Both the position numbers and the translations under genes were made by a program. The notes under the pieces are model-generated. The model was not told the origin of the DNA. It searched no databases and saw only the letters and a list, made by a program, of their open reading frames with translations. A stretch of 64,000 nucleotides of DNA from UA16 sp002292325 (GTDB lineage: Bacteria > Bacteroidota > Bacteroidia > Flavobacteriales_D > Sanyastnellaceae): the NCBI GenBank assembly GCA_943788645.1, contig CALSRC010000010.1:200741-264740 (forward strand). The letters run 5' to 3'. The first letter of the stretch is position 1. Every line of letters starts with the position of its first letter. Positions 26,983 through 35,502 of this stretch are shown here, in pieces.

Positions 26983-27522
26983 TTACCCGTTAAAGACTTT
27001 GCTAACTGAGATACCTCGCAGGTCAGCGATATCCTTCGCACTGCGCAGCTCTTGCAACGCGTTGTACGTCGCTTTCACGACATTGTGAGGATTGCTTGAT
27101 CCCAAAGACTTCGCGAGAACATCCTTGATGCCTGCACTCTCCAATACAGCTCGCATGGCACCACCTGCGATGACACCCGTACCCGGCGATGCCGGACGAA
27201 TCATCACATGTGCACCCGCATACTTCATCTCCTGAGCGTGTGGGATGGTCCCCTTTACGAGAGGCACATCAATCATATTCTTCTTCGCATCCTCAATGCC
27301 CTTCTGAATCGAAGTGGCAACTTCCCGGCTCTTACCCAAGCCATGACCGACGCGGCCCTTCTCATCCCCTACCACCATGATAGAGCTAAAGCTGAACGTG
27401 CGACCTCCTTTTGTGGTCTTCGCAACACGGTTAATGCCCACCAAGCGCTCCTTCAAATCAGGATCACCCGTACGAGATTGCTGCTGCTGATCGCGTCCTT
27501 TTCGTTGTTGACGTTGTTCCAT
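26983..27522 (-). CDS. rpsE: Ribosomal protein uS5
   Basis: 179 residues. A Gln/Arg-rich leader is followed by the double-stranded RNA-binding-like fold (KERLVGINRVAKTTKGGR) and the C-terminal domain with PASPGTGVIAGG and GSSNPHNVVKAT. It contributes to decoding accuracy and mRNA unwinding at the entry channel. Confidence 0.97.
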   Translation of the reverse strand: MEQRQQRKGRDQQQQSRTGDPDLKERLVGINRVAKTTKGGRTFSFSSIMVVGDEKGRVGHGLGKSREVATSIQKGIEDAKKNMIDVPLVKGTIPHAQEMKYAGAHVMIRPASPGTGVIAGGAMRAVLESAGIKDVLAKSLGSSNPHNVVKATYNALQELRSAKDIADLRGISVSKVFNG

Positions 27523-27528
27523 CTTTCC

Positions 27529-27879
27529 TTAGAATTTGAGCCCTCCTTCGCGGGCAGCTTCTGCCAGGGTTTTAACCCGACCATGATACAAATAACCGTT
27601 TCGATCAAAAACGACCGTTTCAATTCCGGCAGACTTCGCTTTCTCTGCAATCATTTTTCCAACTTGCTTGGCTTGGTCCAGTTTTGGTCCATTCGCCTCT
27701 TCAGCTCCTAACGAAGCTGCAGCTGCGAGGGTGCGGCCAGCACGGTCGTCAATGATTTGCGCATAGATCTGCTTATTACTGCGGAAAACCGATAACCTCG
27801 GACAATCTGCCGTTCCTTGAATTTTGCCCCGTACGCGACGCTTAATTCGGTTGCGAGCGAATGTTTTTTTCGTTCCCAT
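27529..27879 (-). CDS. rplR: Ribosomal protein uL18
   Basis: 116 residues. It binds 5S rRNA in the central protuberance. Family segments RLSVFRSNKQIYAQIIDD and VVFDRNGYLYHGRVKTLAEAAREGGLKF are present. It is 6 bases upstream of rpsE. Confidence 0.97.
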   Translation of the reverse strand: MGTKKTFARNRIKRRVRGKIQGTADCPRLSVFRSNKQIYAQIIDDRAGRTLAAAASLGAEEANGPKLDQAKQVGKMIAEKAKSAGIETVVFDRNGYLYHGRVKTLAEAAREGGLKF

Positions 27880-27888
27880 GAGTCTCGA

Positions 27889-28440
27889 TTATTTAGCTGC
27901 TGTCTTACCTGCCTTCCGACGAATCTGCTCCCCTGCATAGCGAACACCTTTGCCTTTGTAAGGCTCAGGCTTGCGCAAAGATCGAATCTTTGCTGCCACT
28001 GTACCGATGAGCTGTTTGTCGTGAGAGCTCAATTTCACATAAGGCCTTTCGCCTTTCTTCGTATCTGCTTCTAACTTGATTTCTTGCGGCAAGCGCATGA
28101 CAATCTGGTGACTAAATCCCAATGCCAACGTCAGGTCTTGACCTGAAGAAGATGCACGGAATCCAACACCCACTAATTCCAATGTTATGGAGAAGCCGTT
28201 GGTCACGCCTTCAACCATGTTATTTACCAAAGCACGATACAGTCCGTGCTTTGAACGATCGTCCTTGTGGTCTGACGAACGCGTAAACGTGAGAACATTG
28301 TCCTGAAGCTCCATACCGATTTTTTCATCGATAATTTGCTCAAGTTCCCCTTTGGGGCCTTTTACCTTCACCGTCGTTCCATGCAGCGTTAAGGTAACGC
28401 CGTCAGGTACAACAATGGGTGATTTTCCTATCCGTGACAT
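27889..28440 (-). CDS. rplF: Ribosomal protein uL6
   Basis: 183 residues with two tandem uL6 folds; SRIGKSPIVVPDGV at the start and the signature PEPYKGKGVRYAGE near the end. It is close to the sarcin-ricin loop and factor-binding site. Confidence 0.97.
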   Translation of the reverse strand: MSRIGKSPIVVPDGVTLTLHGTTVKVKGPKGELEQIIDEKIGMELQDNVLTFTRSSDHKDDRSKHGLYRALVNNMVEGVTNGFSITLELVGVGFRASSSGQDLTLALGFSHQIVMRLPQEIKLEADTKKGERPYVKLSSHDKQLIGTVAAKIRSLRKPEPYKGKGVRYAGEQIRRKAGKTAAK

Positions 28441-28458
28441 AATGCTGTTCTTTCTAAA

Positions 28459-28857
28459 TCAGTAAACGGTGCAAACTACCTCTCCCCCGATGTTCATCTT
28501 TCGGGCTTCCTTATCGGTCATCAAACCTTTCGAAGTAGAGACGATTGATACACCTAAGCCATTCAAAACACGTGGCAAATCATCGGAACTTGCGTATTGA
28601 CGCAAACCCGGACGCGAAACACGCTGCAATTCAGTGATGGCCGGACGTTTCGTCTTGCTATCATATCGCAATGCAATCTTAATGGTGCCTTGGTATCCCT
28701 CGTCATCGAATTTAAAATTCAAGATGTACCCTTTGTCAAACAAAATTCGGGTCATCTCCTTTTTCATGTTCGAAGCGGGAATTTCCACGACTTTATGACC
28801 GGCCATTTGCGCATTGCGGATGCGGGTCAAGTAATCTGCTATCGGATCAGTATTCAT
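28459..28857 (-). CDS. rpsH: Ribosomal protein uS8
   Basis: 132 residues: TDPIADYLTRIRNA at the start and STSKGLMTDKEARK near the end are diagnostic. It binds helix 21 of 16S rRNA. In E. coli it is also the repressor of the spc operon; whether that holds here is unknown. Confidence 0.97.
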   Translation of the reverse strand: MNTDPIADYLTRIRNAQMAGHKVVEIPASNMKKEMTRILFDKGYILNFKFDDEGYQGTIKIALRYDSKTKRPAITELQRVSRPGLRQYASSDDLPRVLNGLGVSIVSTSKGLMTDKEARKMNIGGEVVCTVY

Positions 28858-28878
28858 AATCTTCAGTCTAATCGTGGG

Positions 28879-29148
28879 TTACCAACTTGCTTTCTTAACA
28901 CCCGGGATTTTTCCCGATAAGGCCATCTTACGGAACAAGACTCGCGACACGCCAAATTGGCGCATATAACCACGAGGTCGTCCAGTGATTTGGCATCGAT
29001 TGTGCATCCGCACGGCTGCGCTGTTGGGTGGAAGCTTTTGCAAACCTTCCCAATCACCTGCTGCCTTCAAAGCCGCACGCTTTTCAGCATACTTGGCTAC
29101 CATTCGAGCCCGCTTGCGCTCACGCGCTTTCATTGATTCCTTCGCCAT
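28879..29148 (-). CDS. rpsN: Ribosomal protein uS14, zinc-free type
   Basis: 89 residues, the long form without the CxxC...CxxC zinc motif (one cysteine only, in NRCQITGRPRGY). The C-terminal motif GYMRQFGVSRVLFRKMALSGKIPG is clear in outline. It follows rplE immediately. Confidence 0.97.
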   Translation of the reverse strand: MAKESMKARERKRARMVAKYAEKRAALKAAGDWEGLQKLPPNSAAVRMHNRCQITGRPRGYMRQFGVSRVLFRKMALSGKIPGVKKASW

Positions 29149-29149
29149 C

Positions 29150-29701
29150 TTAGTTCTTTTTGAAGGGGAAACCGAAACCTTCGAGCAGTGCTTGCGCCTC
29201 CTCGTCCGTTTTCGCTGTTGTTACAATCGTAATATCCATTCCATTGAAAAACTTCACCTCGTCCAGGTTGATTTCAGGGAAAATGACCTGCTCTTTCACT
29301 CCAAAAGTGAAGTTGCCTCGGCCATCAAATCCTTTCGCGTTGATACCTTGGAAATCACGGGTACGCGGCAATGAAATAGCGATCAAACGATCCAAAAATT
29401 CAAACATTTTTCCTCGACGTAAGGTGACGCGCGCGCCAATTGGCATGCCTTTTCTCAACTTAAAGTTGGAGACGTCCTTGGTCGAAATCGTCTGCACAGC
29501 CTTTTGACCCGCTACGCGCGACATCTCATCTGTTGCATATTCGACGATTTTCTTATCCGCAATGGCTTTTCCAAGCCCTTGGTTCAAACATATCTTGGCG
29601 ACGCGGGGTACCTGCATCACACTCTTATACTCGAAGCGCTCTGTGAGGCTAGGTATAATTTCCTCAGCGTACTGAGTTTGGAGGCGTGGAATGTAACTCA
29701 T
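29150..29701 (-). CDS. rplE: Ribosomal protein uL5
   Basis: 183 residues from the ATG at 29701. It binds 5S rRNA and contacts P-site tRNA. KICLNQGLG, GMPIGARVTLR and FGVKEQVIFPEI are family segments. Its ATG overlaps, as TGATG, a TGA stop that belongs to the unshifted rplX frame, which indicates ancestral translational coupling with rplX. Confidence 0.97.
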   Translation of the reverse strand: MSYIPRLQTQYAEEIIPSLTERFEYKSVMQVPRVAKICLNQGLGKAIADKKIVEYATDEMSRVAGQKAVQTISTKDVSNFKLRKGMPIGARVTLRRGKMFEFLDRLIAISLPRTRDFQGINAKGFDGRGNFTFGVKEQVIFPEINLDEVKFFNGMDITIVTTAKTDEEAQALLEGFGFPFKKN

Positions 29702-29713
29702 CACTTCAGCTCC

Positions 29714-30022
29714 TCATTGGTTTTCTTTGAATAACGAACGAGCTTGCCTTCGTCTCCACGGACGACGACCAACTCGAGTGGCATTTCCAGCAGCGTCCAC
29801 GACCATCACATTTGAAATGTGAATGCCGGCTTCCATGCTTTCAATTCCTCCTTGCGGGTTAGCAGGTCCAGGCTTGATATGCTTCTTCACCATATTCACG
29901 CCTTCAATCTTCACACGATCGGACTTGCGATCGACGGACATCACCGTTCCTTGCTTGCCTTTGCTTCCGCCGGCAATTACCTTGACGGAATCTCCTTTTT
30001 TTACTTTTACTCGCTTGTACAT
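29714..30022 (-). CDS. rplX: Ribosomal protein uL24, C-terminus frameshifted
   Basis: Starts at ATG 30022 (MYKRVKVKKGDSVKVIAGG); a longer frame overlaps rplN. The KOW fold and VNMVKKHIKPGPANPQGGI are normal up to TRVGRR. After that the frame reads a non-family Arg/Trp-rich end of 16 residues to a stop at 29714. Removing one G of the GG pair at 29760-29761 (plus strand) restores RGDEGKLVRYSKKTNEELK, the standard uL24 end, with a stop at 29701 overlapping the rplE ATG. Either a sequencing error or a real late frameshift. Confidence 0.95.
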   Translation of the reverse strand: MYKRVKVKKGDSVKVIAGGSKGKQGTVMSVDRKSDRVKIEGVNMVKKHIKPGPANPQGGIESMEAGIHISNVMVVDAAGNATRVGRRPWRRRQARSLFKENQ

Positions 30023-30032
30023 GTCTTCCGAA

Positions 30033-30401
30033 TTAAAGTACCTCTGGGGCCAGTGAGACAATTTTCATAAAGTCCTTTTCACGAAGCTCACGAGCTACAG
30101 GGCCGAAAATCCGCGTTCCGCGCATTTCGCCGTTGGCATTCAACAACACTATTGCGTTGTCGTCGAATCGGATATACGATCCGTCTGCACGACGCACTGA
30201 TTTCTTCGTACGAACCACGACGCCTTTCGATACGGCGCCTTTTTTGATGTTACCGTTCGGTGTCGCCTGCTTGACAGAAACGACAACGGTATCCCCGATG
30301 CTTGCATATCGCCGACGTGTACCACCCAACACTCGGATGCAAAGGACCTCCTTTGCTCCGCTGTTGTCAGCCACCTTCATGCGGGATTCTTGTTGTATCA
30401 T
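30033..30401 (-). CDS. rplN: Ribosomal protein uL14
   Basis: 122 residues. MIQQESRMKVADNSGAKEV and the C-terminal IFGPVARELREKDFMKI are diagnostic. It lies at the subunit interface, forming an intersubunit bridge. Confidence 0.98.
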   Translation of the reverse strand: MIQQESRMKVADNSGAKEVLCIRVLGGTRRRYASIGDTVVVSVKQATPNGNIKKGAVSKGVVVRTKKSVRRADGSYIRFDDNAIVLLNANGEMRGTRIFGPVARELREKDFMKIVSLAPEVL

Positions 30402-30436
30402 CTTTTGATTTCTTTCGCTTTAAAACTCCTACGAGG

Positions 30437-30712
30437 TTATTTCGCTCGCTCTACAACTTCCACCACTCGCCAGCACTTGCGCTTGCTCAATGGTCGAGTC
30501 TCCATGATGCGAACAGTGTCTCCGATGTTACAAGTATCTGCTTCATCGTGCACCATAAACTTGCTCGTCTTCTTAAGGAATTTACCATATTTCGGGTGCT
30601 TCTCCTTACGCTCAACGGTCACCGTGATGCTCTTGGTCATGGAGTTGGACGTTACCGTTCCAATTCGCTCTTTGCGCAGGTTGCGCTCTATTGTTGTGCT
30701 TTCAGTACTCAT
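30437..30712 (-). CDS. rpsQ: Ribosomal protein uS17
   Basis: 91 residues with an OB fold: RKERIGTVTSNSMTKSITV and GDTVRIMETRPLSKRKCWRVVEV. Its start overlaps the rpmC stop by 4 bases. Confidence 0.97.
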   Translation of the reverse strand: MSTESTTIERNLRKERIGTVTSNSMTKSITVTVERKEKHPKYGKFLKKTSKFMVHDEADTCNIGDTVRIMETRPLSKRKCWRVVEVVERAK

Positions 30713-30909
30713 GCGTTCGCGGTATTCCGAGCATTCATTTCAGTCAACAAGCGCGCAACGTCGCGCTTTTTATTTTTCAAAGCTGTCGTAGACTCCAACC
30801 CAGCAACAGTGTGGTTGAATCGCAACTTGGCTAGCGCTTCGCGCTCTACGTCAATCCGCTCCATCAAATCGGAGTCAGAAAGCTGTCGTATTTCTGTCAT
30901 TTCAATCAT
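30709..30909 (-). CDS. rpmC: Ribosomal protein uL29
   Basis: 66 residues if started at ATG 30909, which overlaps the rplP stop as TGATG; an ATG at 30900 (MTEIRQLSD) would give 63. Two-helix protein at the peptide exit site, with the family core EALAKLRFNHTVAGLE. Longer frames upstream fall inside rplP and are rejected. Confidence 0.95.
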   Translation of the reverse strand: MIEMTEIRQLSDSDLMERIDVEREALAKLRFNHTVAGLESTTALKNKKRDVARLLTEMNARNTANA

Positions 30910-31328
30910 CACTCTGCATAATCTGGGCGTACAACAAACTTGCACTTCACCGGAAGCTTCTGAGCTCCGAGTCGCAAGGCCTCTAAGGCAGTCTCTTTTG
31001 AGACTCCATCCACCTCAAACATCAATCGCCCAGGTCGGACAGGTGCAACCCAATGGCTTGGAGCTCCTTTACCTTTACCCATACGAACCTCTGCAGGCTT
31101 AGATGTGATCGGTTTGTCCGGGAAAATTCGAATCCACACTTGTCCCTCACGCTTCATGTAGCGGTTGATGGCGATACGTGCTGCTTCGATTTGTCGGGAG
31201 GTAATGAAACCTTCCTCCAACGTTTTGATCCCGAAGGTACCATATGCAAGGGTGCTTCCGCGATACGCTAAACCGCGTATCCGACCCTTTTGCATTTTCC
31301 TGAATTTCGTTCTTTTCGGCTGTAACAT
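30909..31328 (-). CDS. rplP: Ribosomal protein uL16
   Basis: 139 residues. MLQPKRTKFRKMQKGR, GFITSRQIEAARIAINRYMKR and RMGKGKGAPSHWVAPV are typical. It shapes the A-site tRNA elbow contact and is added late in 50S assembly. Confidence 0.98.
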   Translation of the reverse strand: MLQPKRTKFRKMQKGRIRGLAYRGSTLAYGTFGIKTLEEGFITSRQIEAARIAINRYMKREGQVWIRIFPDKPITSKPAEVRMGKGKGAPSHWVAPVRPGRLMFEVDGVSKETALEALRLGAQKLPVKCKFVVRPDYAE

Positions 31329-31343
31329 AACCTTTCTCTTCTA

Positions 31344-32075
31344 TCAGTTGCGTGTACGACGGCGACCACCACTCCCGCCACCTTGTCGGCCTGAGCCGCC
31401 GCGGCGATCGTTTGATTGCTTTTGTGGAGGAATAGGCGACAAGTCCTTCTTGCCGTAAATCTCGCCACGGCAAATCCAGCACTTGATGCCAATTCGTCCG
31501 TAGGTCGTGTGCGCCTCCATCAACGCATAGTCGATGTCCGCACGGAATGTGTGCAATGGAATCCGGCCTTCCTTGTAGGATTCTGAACGCGCGATTTCCG
31601 CACCGTTCACCCGTCCTGCAATGTTGATCTTGATTCCTTCAGCTCCCAGTCGCATCGTACCTGCTATGGCCATCTTAATGGCACGGCGGTGTGAGATACG
31701 CGCTTCAATCTGGCGAGCTACGCTCTCCGCAACCAATTTCGCATCCAACTCAGGACGCTTGATCTCGAAAATATTGATCTGTACCTCCTTTCCAGTCAGC
31801 TTTTTCAATTCTTCGCGGAGCTTATCTACTTCCTGACCTCCTTTTCCGATGATGACACCGGGACGCGCAGATTTTACGGTCACTGTCACCAACTTCAAGG
31901 TGCGCTCAATGATGATATTTGAAACGCTTGCTTTACGCAATCGAGCCAAGAGGTACTCACGGATTTTCTCGTCCTCTACAAGCTTATCCTTGTAGTCGTT
32001 TCCACCATACCAGTTCGAGTCCCATCCACGGATGAAACCAAGGCGATTTCCAATCGGATTTGTTTTCTGTCCCAT
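31344..32075 (-). CDS. rpsC: Ribosomal protein uS3
   Basis: 243 residues. KH domain with VIIGKGGQEVDKLREEL near residues 75-90 and the C-terminal domain with GRVNGAEIARSE; the end is a Gly/Arg-rich tail (GGSGRQGGGSGGRRRTRN) of about 20 residues. It lines the mRNA entry channel. Confidence 0.97.
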   Translation of the reverse strand: MGQKTNPIGNRLGFIRGWDSNWYGGNDYKDKLVEDEKIREYLLARLRKASVSNIIIERTLKLVTVTVKSARPGVIIGKGGQEVDKLREELKKLTGKEVQINIFEIKRPELDAKLVAESVARQIEARISHRRAIKMAIAGTMRLGAEGIKINIAGRVNGAEIARSESYKEGRIPLHTFRADIDYALMEAHTTYGRIGIKCWICRGEIYGKKDLSPIPPQKQSNDRRGGSGRQGGGSGGRRRTRN

Positions 32076-32078
32076 GAA

Positions 32079-32477
32079 TCAGTTCTTAACGGAGTCTACA
32101 ATGATGGTTACGTGATTGCTGCGCTTGCGAATGCGGTGCGCGCGACCTTGAGGTGCAGTTTGCAAACGCTTCAGCATTCGCGCGCTGTCTACCTTGATCT
32201 CCCGAACAATCAAATCTGATTCTTCAGGACGTGAGCCGGCGTTCTTCGCTTCCCAATTGGCAATCGCTGATCGGAGTAATTTCTCCAAACGATTGGACGC
32301 CTCTTGCGGGCTAAACTTCAAAATATTCAATGCCTGAAAGACATCTTTTCCACGAACCGTATCAGCGACCAATCGCATCTTTCGGGGAGACGTGGGGCAA
32401 TTATTGAGCTTCGCGATTGCGAGGCTCTTCATTTCTTCCTTTCGCGCTTCTGCAGCGAGTCGTTTGCGTTTTCCCAT
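32079..32477 (-). CDS. rplV: Ribosomal protein uL22
   Basis: 132 residues. CPTSPRKMRLVADTVRGK and the loop motif PRGRAHRIRKR-like segment (QGRAHRIRKRSNHVT) near the constriction of the exit tunnel are present. A basic N-terminal extension of about 20 residues precedes the core. Confidence 0.97.
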   Translation of the reverse strand: MGKRKRLAAEARKEEMKSLAIAKLNNCPTSPRKMRLVADTVRGKDVFQALNILKFSPQEASNRLEKLLRSAIANWEAKNAGSRPEESDLIVREIKVDSARMLKRLQTAPQGRAHRIRKRSNHVTIIVDSVKN

Positions 32478-32482
32478 GACGA

Positions 32483-32758
32483 TTATCGCTTCTTGTCCCT
32501 TTTGTCCGCGTGGCCACGGAAGGTACGGGTGGGTGAAAATTCTCCGAGCTTGTGTCCGACCATATTCTCTGTTACGAAAACAGGGATGAATTGTCGGCCG
32601 TTGTGCACAGCTATTGTCAATCCAACAAAATCAGGCGTGATGGTACTGGAACGAGACCACGTCTTGATGACGGACTTTTTGCCCGATGTTTGGATCGCCT
32701 CAACACGGTTGTTGAGCTTATAGTGTACGAATGGGGGTTTCTTAAGTGAACGAGACAT
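32483..32758 (-). CDS. rpsS: Ribosomal protein uS19
   Basis: 91 residues: MSRSLKKPPFVHYKL, WSRSSTITPDFVG and KLGEFSPTRTFRGHADK identify it. It is in the 30S head with uS13. Confidence 0.98.
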   Translation of the reverse strand: MSRSLKKPPFVHYKLNNRVEAIQTSGKKSVIKTWSRSSTITPDFVGLTIAVHNGRQFIPVFVTENMVGHKLGEFSPTRTFRGHADKRDKKR

Positions 32759-32763
32759 GGCTA

Positions 32764-33585
32764 TTACTTCTTCCGACGTTCAATGATATACTTCGAGCTA
32801 TTCTTGCGCGGATTCCGCGTCTTGTATCCTTTGGATGGAATACCGTTTCTTGAGCGTGGGTGCCCTCCTGAGGACTTACCCTCACCACCACCCATTGGGT
32901 GATCAACGGGATTCATAACAACACCACGGACACGTGGTCGTCGACCTAACCAACGTGAACGGCCGGCTTTACCAGAAACTTGCAAGCTATGCTCCGAGGT
33001 ACTGACCGAACCGATGACCGCTAGGCACGTCACCAAGATCATCCGAGTCTCACCGCTGGGCAACTTCACGATGGCATACTTGCCGTCTCGTGCGTTGAGT
33101 TGAGCGTAGGATCCTGCGCTTCGAGCCATGGACCCTCCTTTGCCAGGATACAATTCAATGTTGTGAATCGTCGTTCCCAATGGAATGTCCGACAAGTACA
33201 TCGCGTGTCCTACGTCCGGAGTCGCATCCTTTCCGCTCTTGATCTTCATACCTGGCTTCAAGCCTTGTGGTGCGATGATGTAGCGCTTTTCGCCGTCTGT
33301 GTATTCGACTAAGCAAATACGCGCGGAACGATTCGGATCGTACTCTACCGTCAAAACGGTCGCTTCCATGTGCTTTTCACGCTTGAAATCAATCAAACGG
33401 TAACGACGCTTGTGTCCACCTCCGCGGTAGCGCATCGTCATCTTTCCATCCGCATTTCGTCCACCTGATTTTTTCAAGGGGCGCAACAACGGCTTGTGTG
33501 GCTTGTCCGCAGTAATGTCGTCGAATGTCGACGCAACTTTGTGACGCGTGCCAGGTGTTATTGGGTTGAATTTACGAAGTGCCAT
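32764..33585 (-). CDS. rplB: Ribosomal protein uL2
   Basis: 273 residues from ATG 33585 (MALRKFNPITPGTRHKV); an upstream start would overlap the intergenic space. Contains the RGGGHKRRYR segment and the active-site-proximal GVVMNPVDHPMGGGEG with the conserved histidine. Confidence 0.98.
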   Translation of the reverse strand: MALRKFNPITPGTRHKVASTFDDITADKPHKPLLRPLKKSGGRNADGKMTMRYRGGGHKRRYRLIDFKREKHMEATVLTVEYDPNRSARICLVEYTDGEKRYIIAPQGLKPGMKIKSGKDATPDVGHAMYLSDIPLGTTIHNIELYPGKGGSMARSAGSYAQLNARDGKYAIVKLPSGETRMILVTCLAVIGSVSTSEHSLQVSGKAGRSRWLGRRPRVRGVVMNPVDHPMGGGEGKSSGGHPRSRNGIPSKGYKTRNPRKNSSKYIIERRKK

Positions 33586-33589
33586 GTGC

Positions 33590-33883
33590 TTAGATGTTCT
33601 CGTAGAAGTCAATCATTTCTCCTTCAGCCAAACTCACGATGGCCTTCTTATATCCAACGGTGCGTCCTTTTACGATGCCCGTTTTGGTAAATCGTTGACG
33701 GCTTTTGCCATCCACGCGCAGTGTGCGAACCGAAGTAACGGTCACACCGTACTCCTTTTCGATCGCTTTCTTTATCTCCACCTTGTTCGCACCGTCAGCG
33801 ACAACAAAACCGTAGGCATTGTTCCTCTCTGTATCGGCGGTCATCTTTTCGGTGATGAGGGGCTTTATCAAAATCTGTTGCAT
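33590..33883 (-). CDS. rplW: Ribosomal protein uL23
   Basis: 97 residues from ATG 33883. ILIKPLITEKM and a KVEIKKAIEKEYGVTVTSVRT core are typical. It is at the exit tunnel, where trigger factor and SRP dock. Confidence 0.96.
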   Translation of the reverse strand: MQQILIKPLITEKMTADTERNNAYGFVVADGANKVEIKKAIEKEYGVTVTSVRTLRVDGKSRQRFTKTGIVKGRTVGYKKAIVSLAEGEMIDFYENI

Positions 33884-33891
33884 AACCAATC

Positions 33892-34518
33892 TTATTTAAG
33901 CATTCCCTCAATCACCTTGTGGGCGTCGTCCACGAAGATGAGGGTGTTACAATTCATGATGTCGTATGTGCTCAAGTCAGTAGCCAACATCACCCGGTGC
34001 TTCCGAAGGTTTCGGCTGCTTAAGAATACATTTTCGTTGGCCGCAGGCAAAACCATCAAGGTTTTGTTATTCGCCATTTCCAATCCATTCATCAAGCCAG
34101 CAAAATCTTTGGTCTTTGGAGCATCCATCTTGAGGCCTTCGACCACCATAATGGACTTTTCTTTTGCCTTGTAGCTCAACGCACTACGCCGTGCCAATTG
34201 CTTCACTTTGTGGTTCAGCTTTTGGGTATAGTCGCGTGGCTCTGGGCCGAAAGTGGTACCACCACCTCGAAACAATGGATTCTTGATGGATCCAGCACGA
34301 GCGGTTCCCGTTCCTTTTTGCTTCTTGATTTTCCGCGTTGAACCAGAAACCAGTCCTCTGTGCAACGTGTCATGTGTTCCTTGACGCTGTGCAGCTTGGA
34401 ATCGTTTCACATCCAAATAGATCGCGTGATCATTGGGCTCAATGCCGAAGACGCTTTTGTTCAAGGTCACCGACTTGTCGGTCTTTGAACCGCTTGCGTT
34501 ATATACATCTACTTTCAT
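33892..34518 (-). CDS. rplD: Ribosomal protein uL4
   Basis: 208 residues. The extended loop KKQKGTGTARAGSIKNPLFRGG that reaches the exit tunnel is present. The start overlaps rplC by four bases (ATGA), suggesting coupled translation. Confidence 0.97.
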   Translation of the reverse strand: MKVDVYNASGSKTDKSVTLNKSVFGIEPNDHAIYLDVKRFQAAQRQGTHDTLHRGLVSGSTRKIKKQKGTGTARAGSIKNPLFRGGGTTFGPEPRDYTQKLNHKVKQLARRSALSYKAKEKSIMVVEGLKMDAPKTKDFAGLMNGLEMANNKTLMVLPAANENVFLSSRNLRKHRVMLATDLSTYDIMNCNTLIFVDDAHKVIEGMLK

Positions 34519-35147
34519 CGCGCTTCAGGTTTACGGATTACAACAGTTGCACCTTTGTGTCCAGGAACTGCCCCTTTCACGACCATCACACCTTCTTCAG
34601 GCATGATTTTCACGATTTCGAGATTCTCGATGGTCACACGGGCATTTCCTGTTTGCCCCGCCATGCGCATTCCTTTGAATACACGAGCTGGCGTGGAGGC
34701 TGCACCGATGGAACCAGGAGCTCTCAGTCGGTTGTGCTGGCCGTGCGTCGCTTGACCCACACCCGCGAAGCCGTGACGCTTCACAACACCTTGGAAGCCT
34801 TTTCCTTTTGACTTTCCAATGACAGACACGTACTCGCCTTCGTTGAAGATGTCCTCCAACTTTAATTGGTCGCCCTCTTTGTGCTCCTCGGCGAATCCAT
34901 TGAATTCTACCAATTTGCGCATGAGGCCAACTCCGGCGCGCTTAAAGTGACCTTGCAATGCTTTGGATGTGCGCTTTTCAGAGCGCTCACCATAGCCGAG
35001 TTGGACAGCCTGATAGCCATCCTTCTCCAGGGTACGAACTTGCGTGACTACGCAAGGACCAACTTCTAAAACAGTGCATGGGATATTCTTCCCAGAGGCA
35101 TTATAGACGCTGGTCATACCTAACTTCTTCCCTATGAGTCCGGGCAT
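34515..35147 (-). CDS. rplC: Ribosomal protein uL3
   Basis: 210 residues. Starts MPGLIGKKLGMTSVYNASGK; the signature FQGVVKRHGFAG...THGQHNRLRAPGS-type segment with the central glutamine is seen. It is an early 50S assembly protein near the peptidyl transferase centre. Confidence 0.98.
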   Translation of the reverse strand: MPGLIGKKLGMTSVYNASGKNIPCTVLEVGPCVVTQVRTLEKDGYQAVQLGYGERSEKRTSKALQGHFKRAGVGLMRKLVEFNGFAEEHKEGDQLKLEDIFNEGEYVSVIGKSKGKGFQGVVKRHGFAGVGQATHGQHNRLRAPGSIGAASTPARVFKGMRMAGQTGNARVTIENLEIVKIMPEEGVMVVKGAVPGHKGATVVIRKPEAR

Positions 35148-35185
35148 GATTGTGGTTTTATTGTTTCGCGTTAATGATGTTCTCG

Positions 35186-35491
35186 TCAGACCTTGATTTC
35201 TACTTCAACACCACTTGGCAATTCCAAGCGCATCAAAGCGTCAACGGTCTTTGAGGATGAACTGTATATATCAATCAATCGCTTGTAAGCGTTCAATTCA
35301 AATTGTTCACGTGATTTTTTATTCACGTGGGGTGACCGCAGTACCGTATAGATCCGCTGGTGCGTTGGCAACGGAACTGGTCCGCTGATTACCGCTCCTG
35401 TCGTCTTAACGGTCTTCACGATTTTCTCGGCTGACTTATCGACCAAGTTGTAATCGTAAGACTTGAGTTTGATTCGGATTTTTTGAGTCAT
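35186..35491 (-). CDS. rpsJ: Ribosomal protein uS10
   Basis: 101 residues from ATG 35491 (MTQKIRIKLKSYDYNLVDKS), rather than a TTG three codons earlier. Contains GPVPLPTHQRIYTVLRSPHVNKKSREQFE. It directly follows fusA with no tuf gene between, a common Bacteroidota arrangement. Confidence 0.97.
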   Translation of the reverse strand: MTQKIRIKLKSYDYNLVDKSAEKIVKTVKTTGAVISGPVPLPTHQRIYTVLRSPHVNKKSREQFELNAYKRLIDIYSSSSKTVDALMRLELPSGVEVEIKV

Positions 35492-35502
35492 CTTGGTCAA
35501 TA

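Noticed and set aside
26820..27041. 73-codon minus-strand frame between rplO and rpsE
   Set aside because: It is out of frame with uL30, which is the real gene at 26791-26970.
30302..31102. 266-codon plus-strand frame over rplN to rplP
   Set aside because: Shadow of ribosomal genes on the other strand; composition is unlike a real protein.
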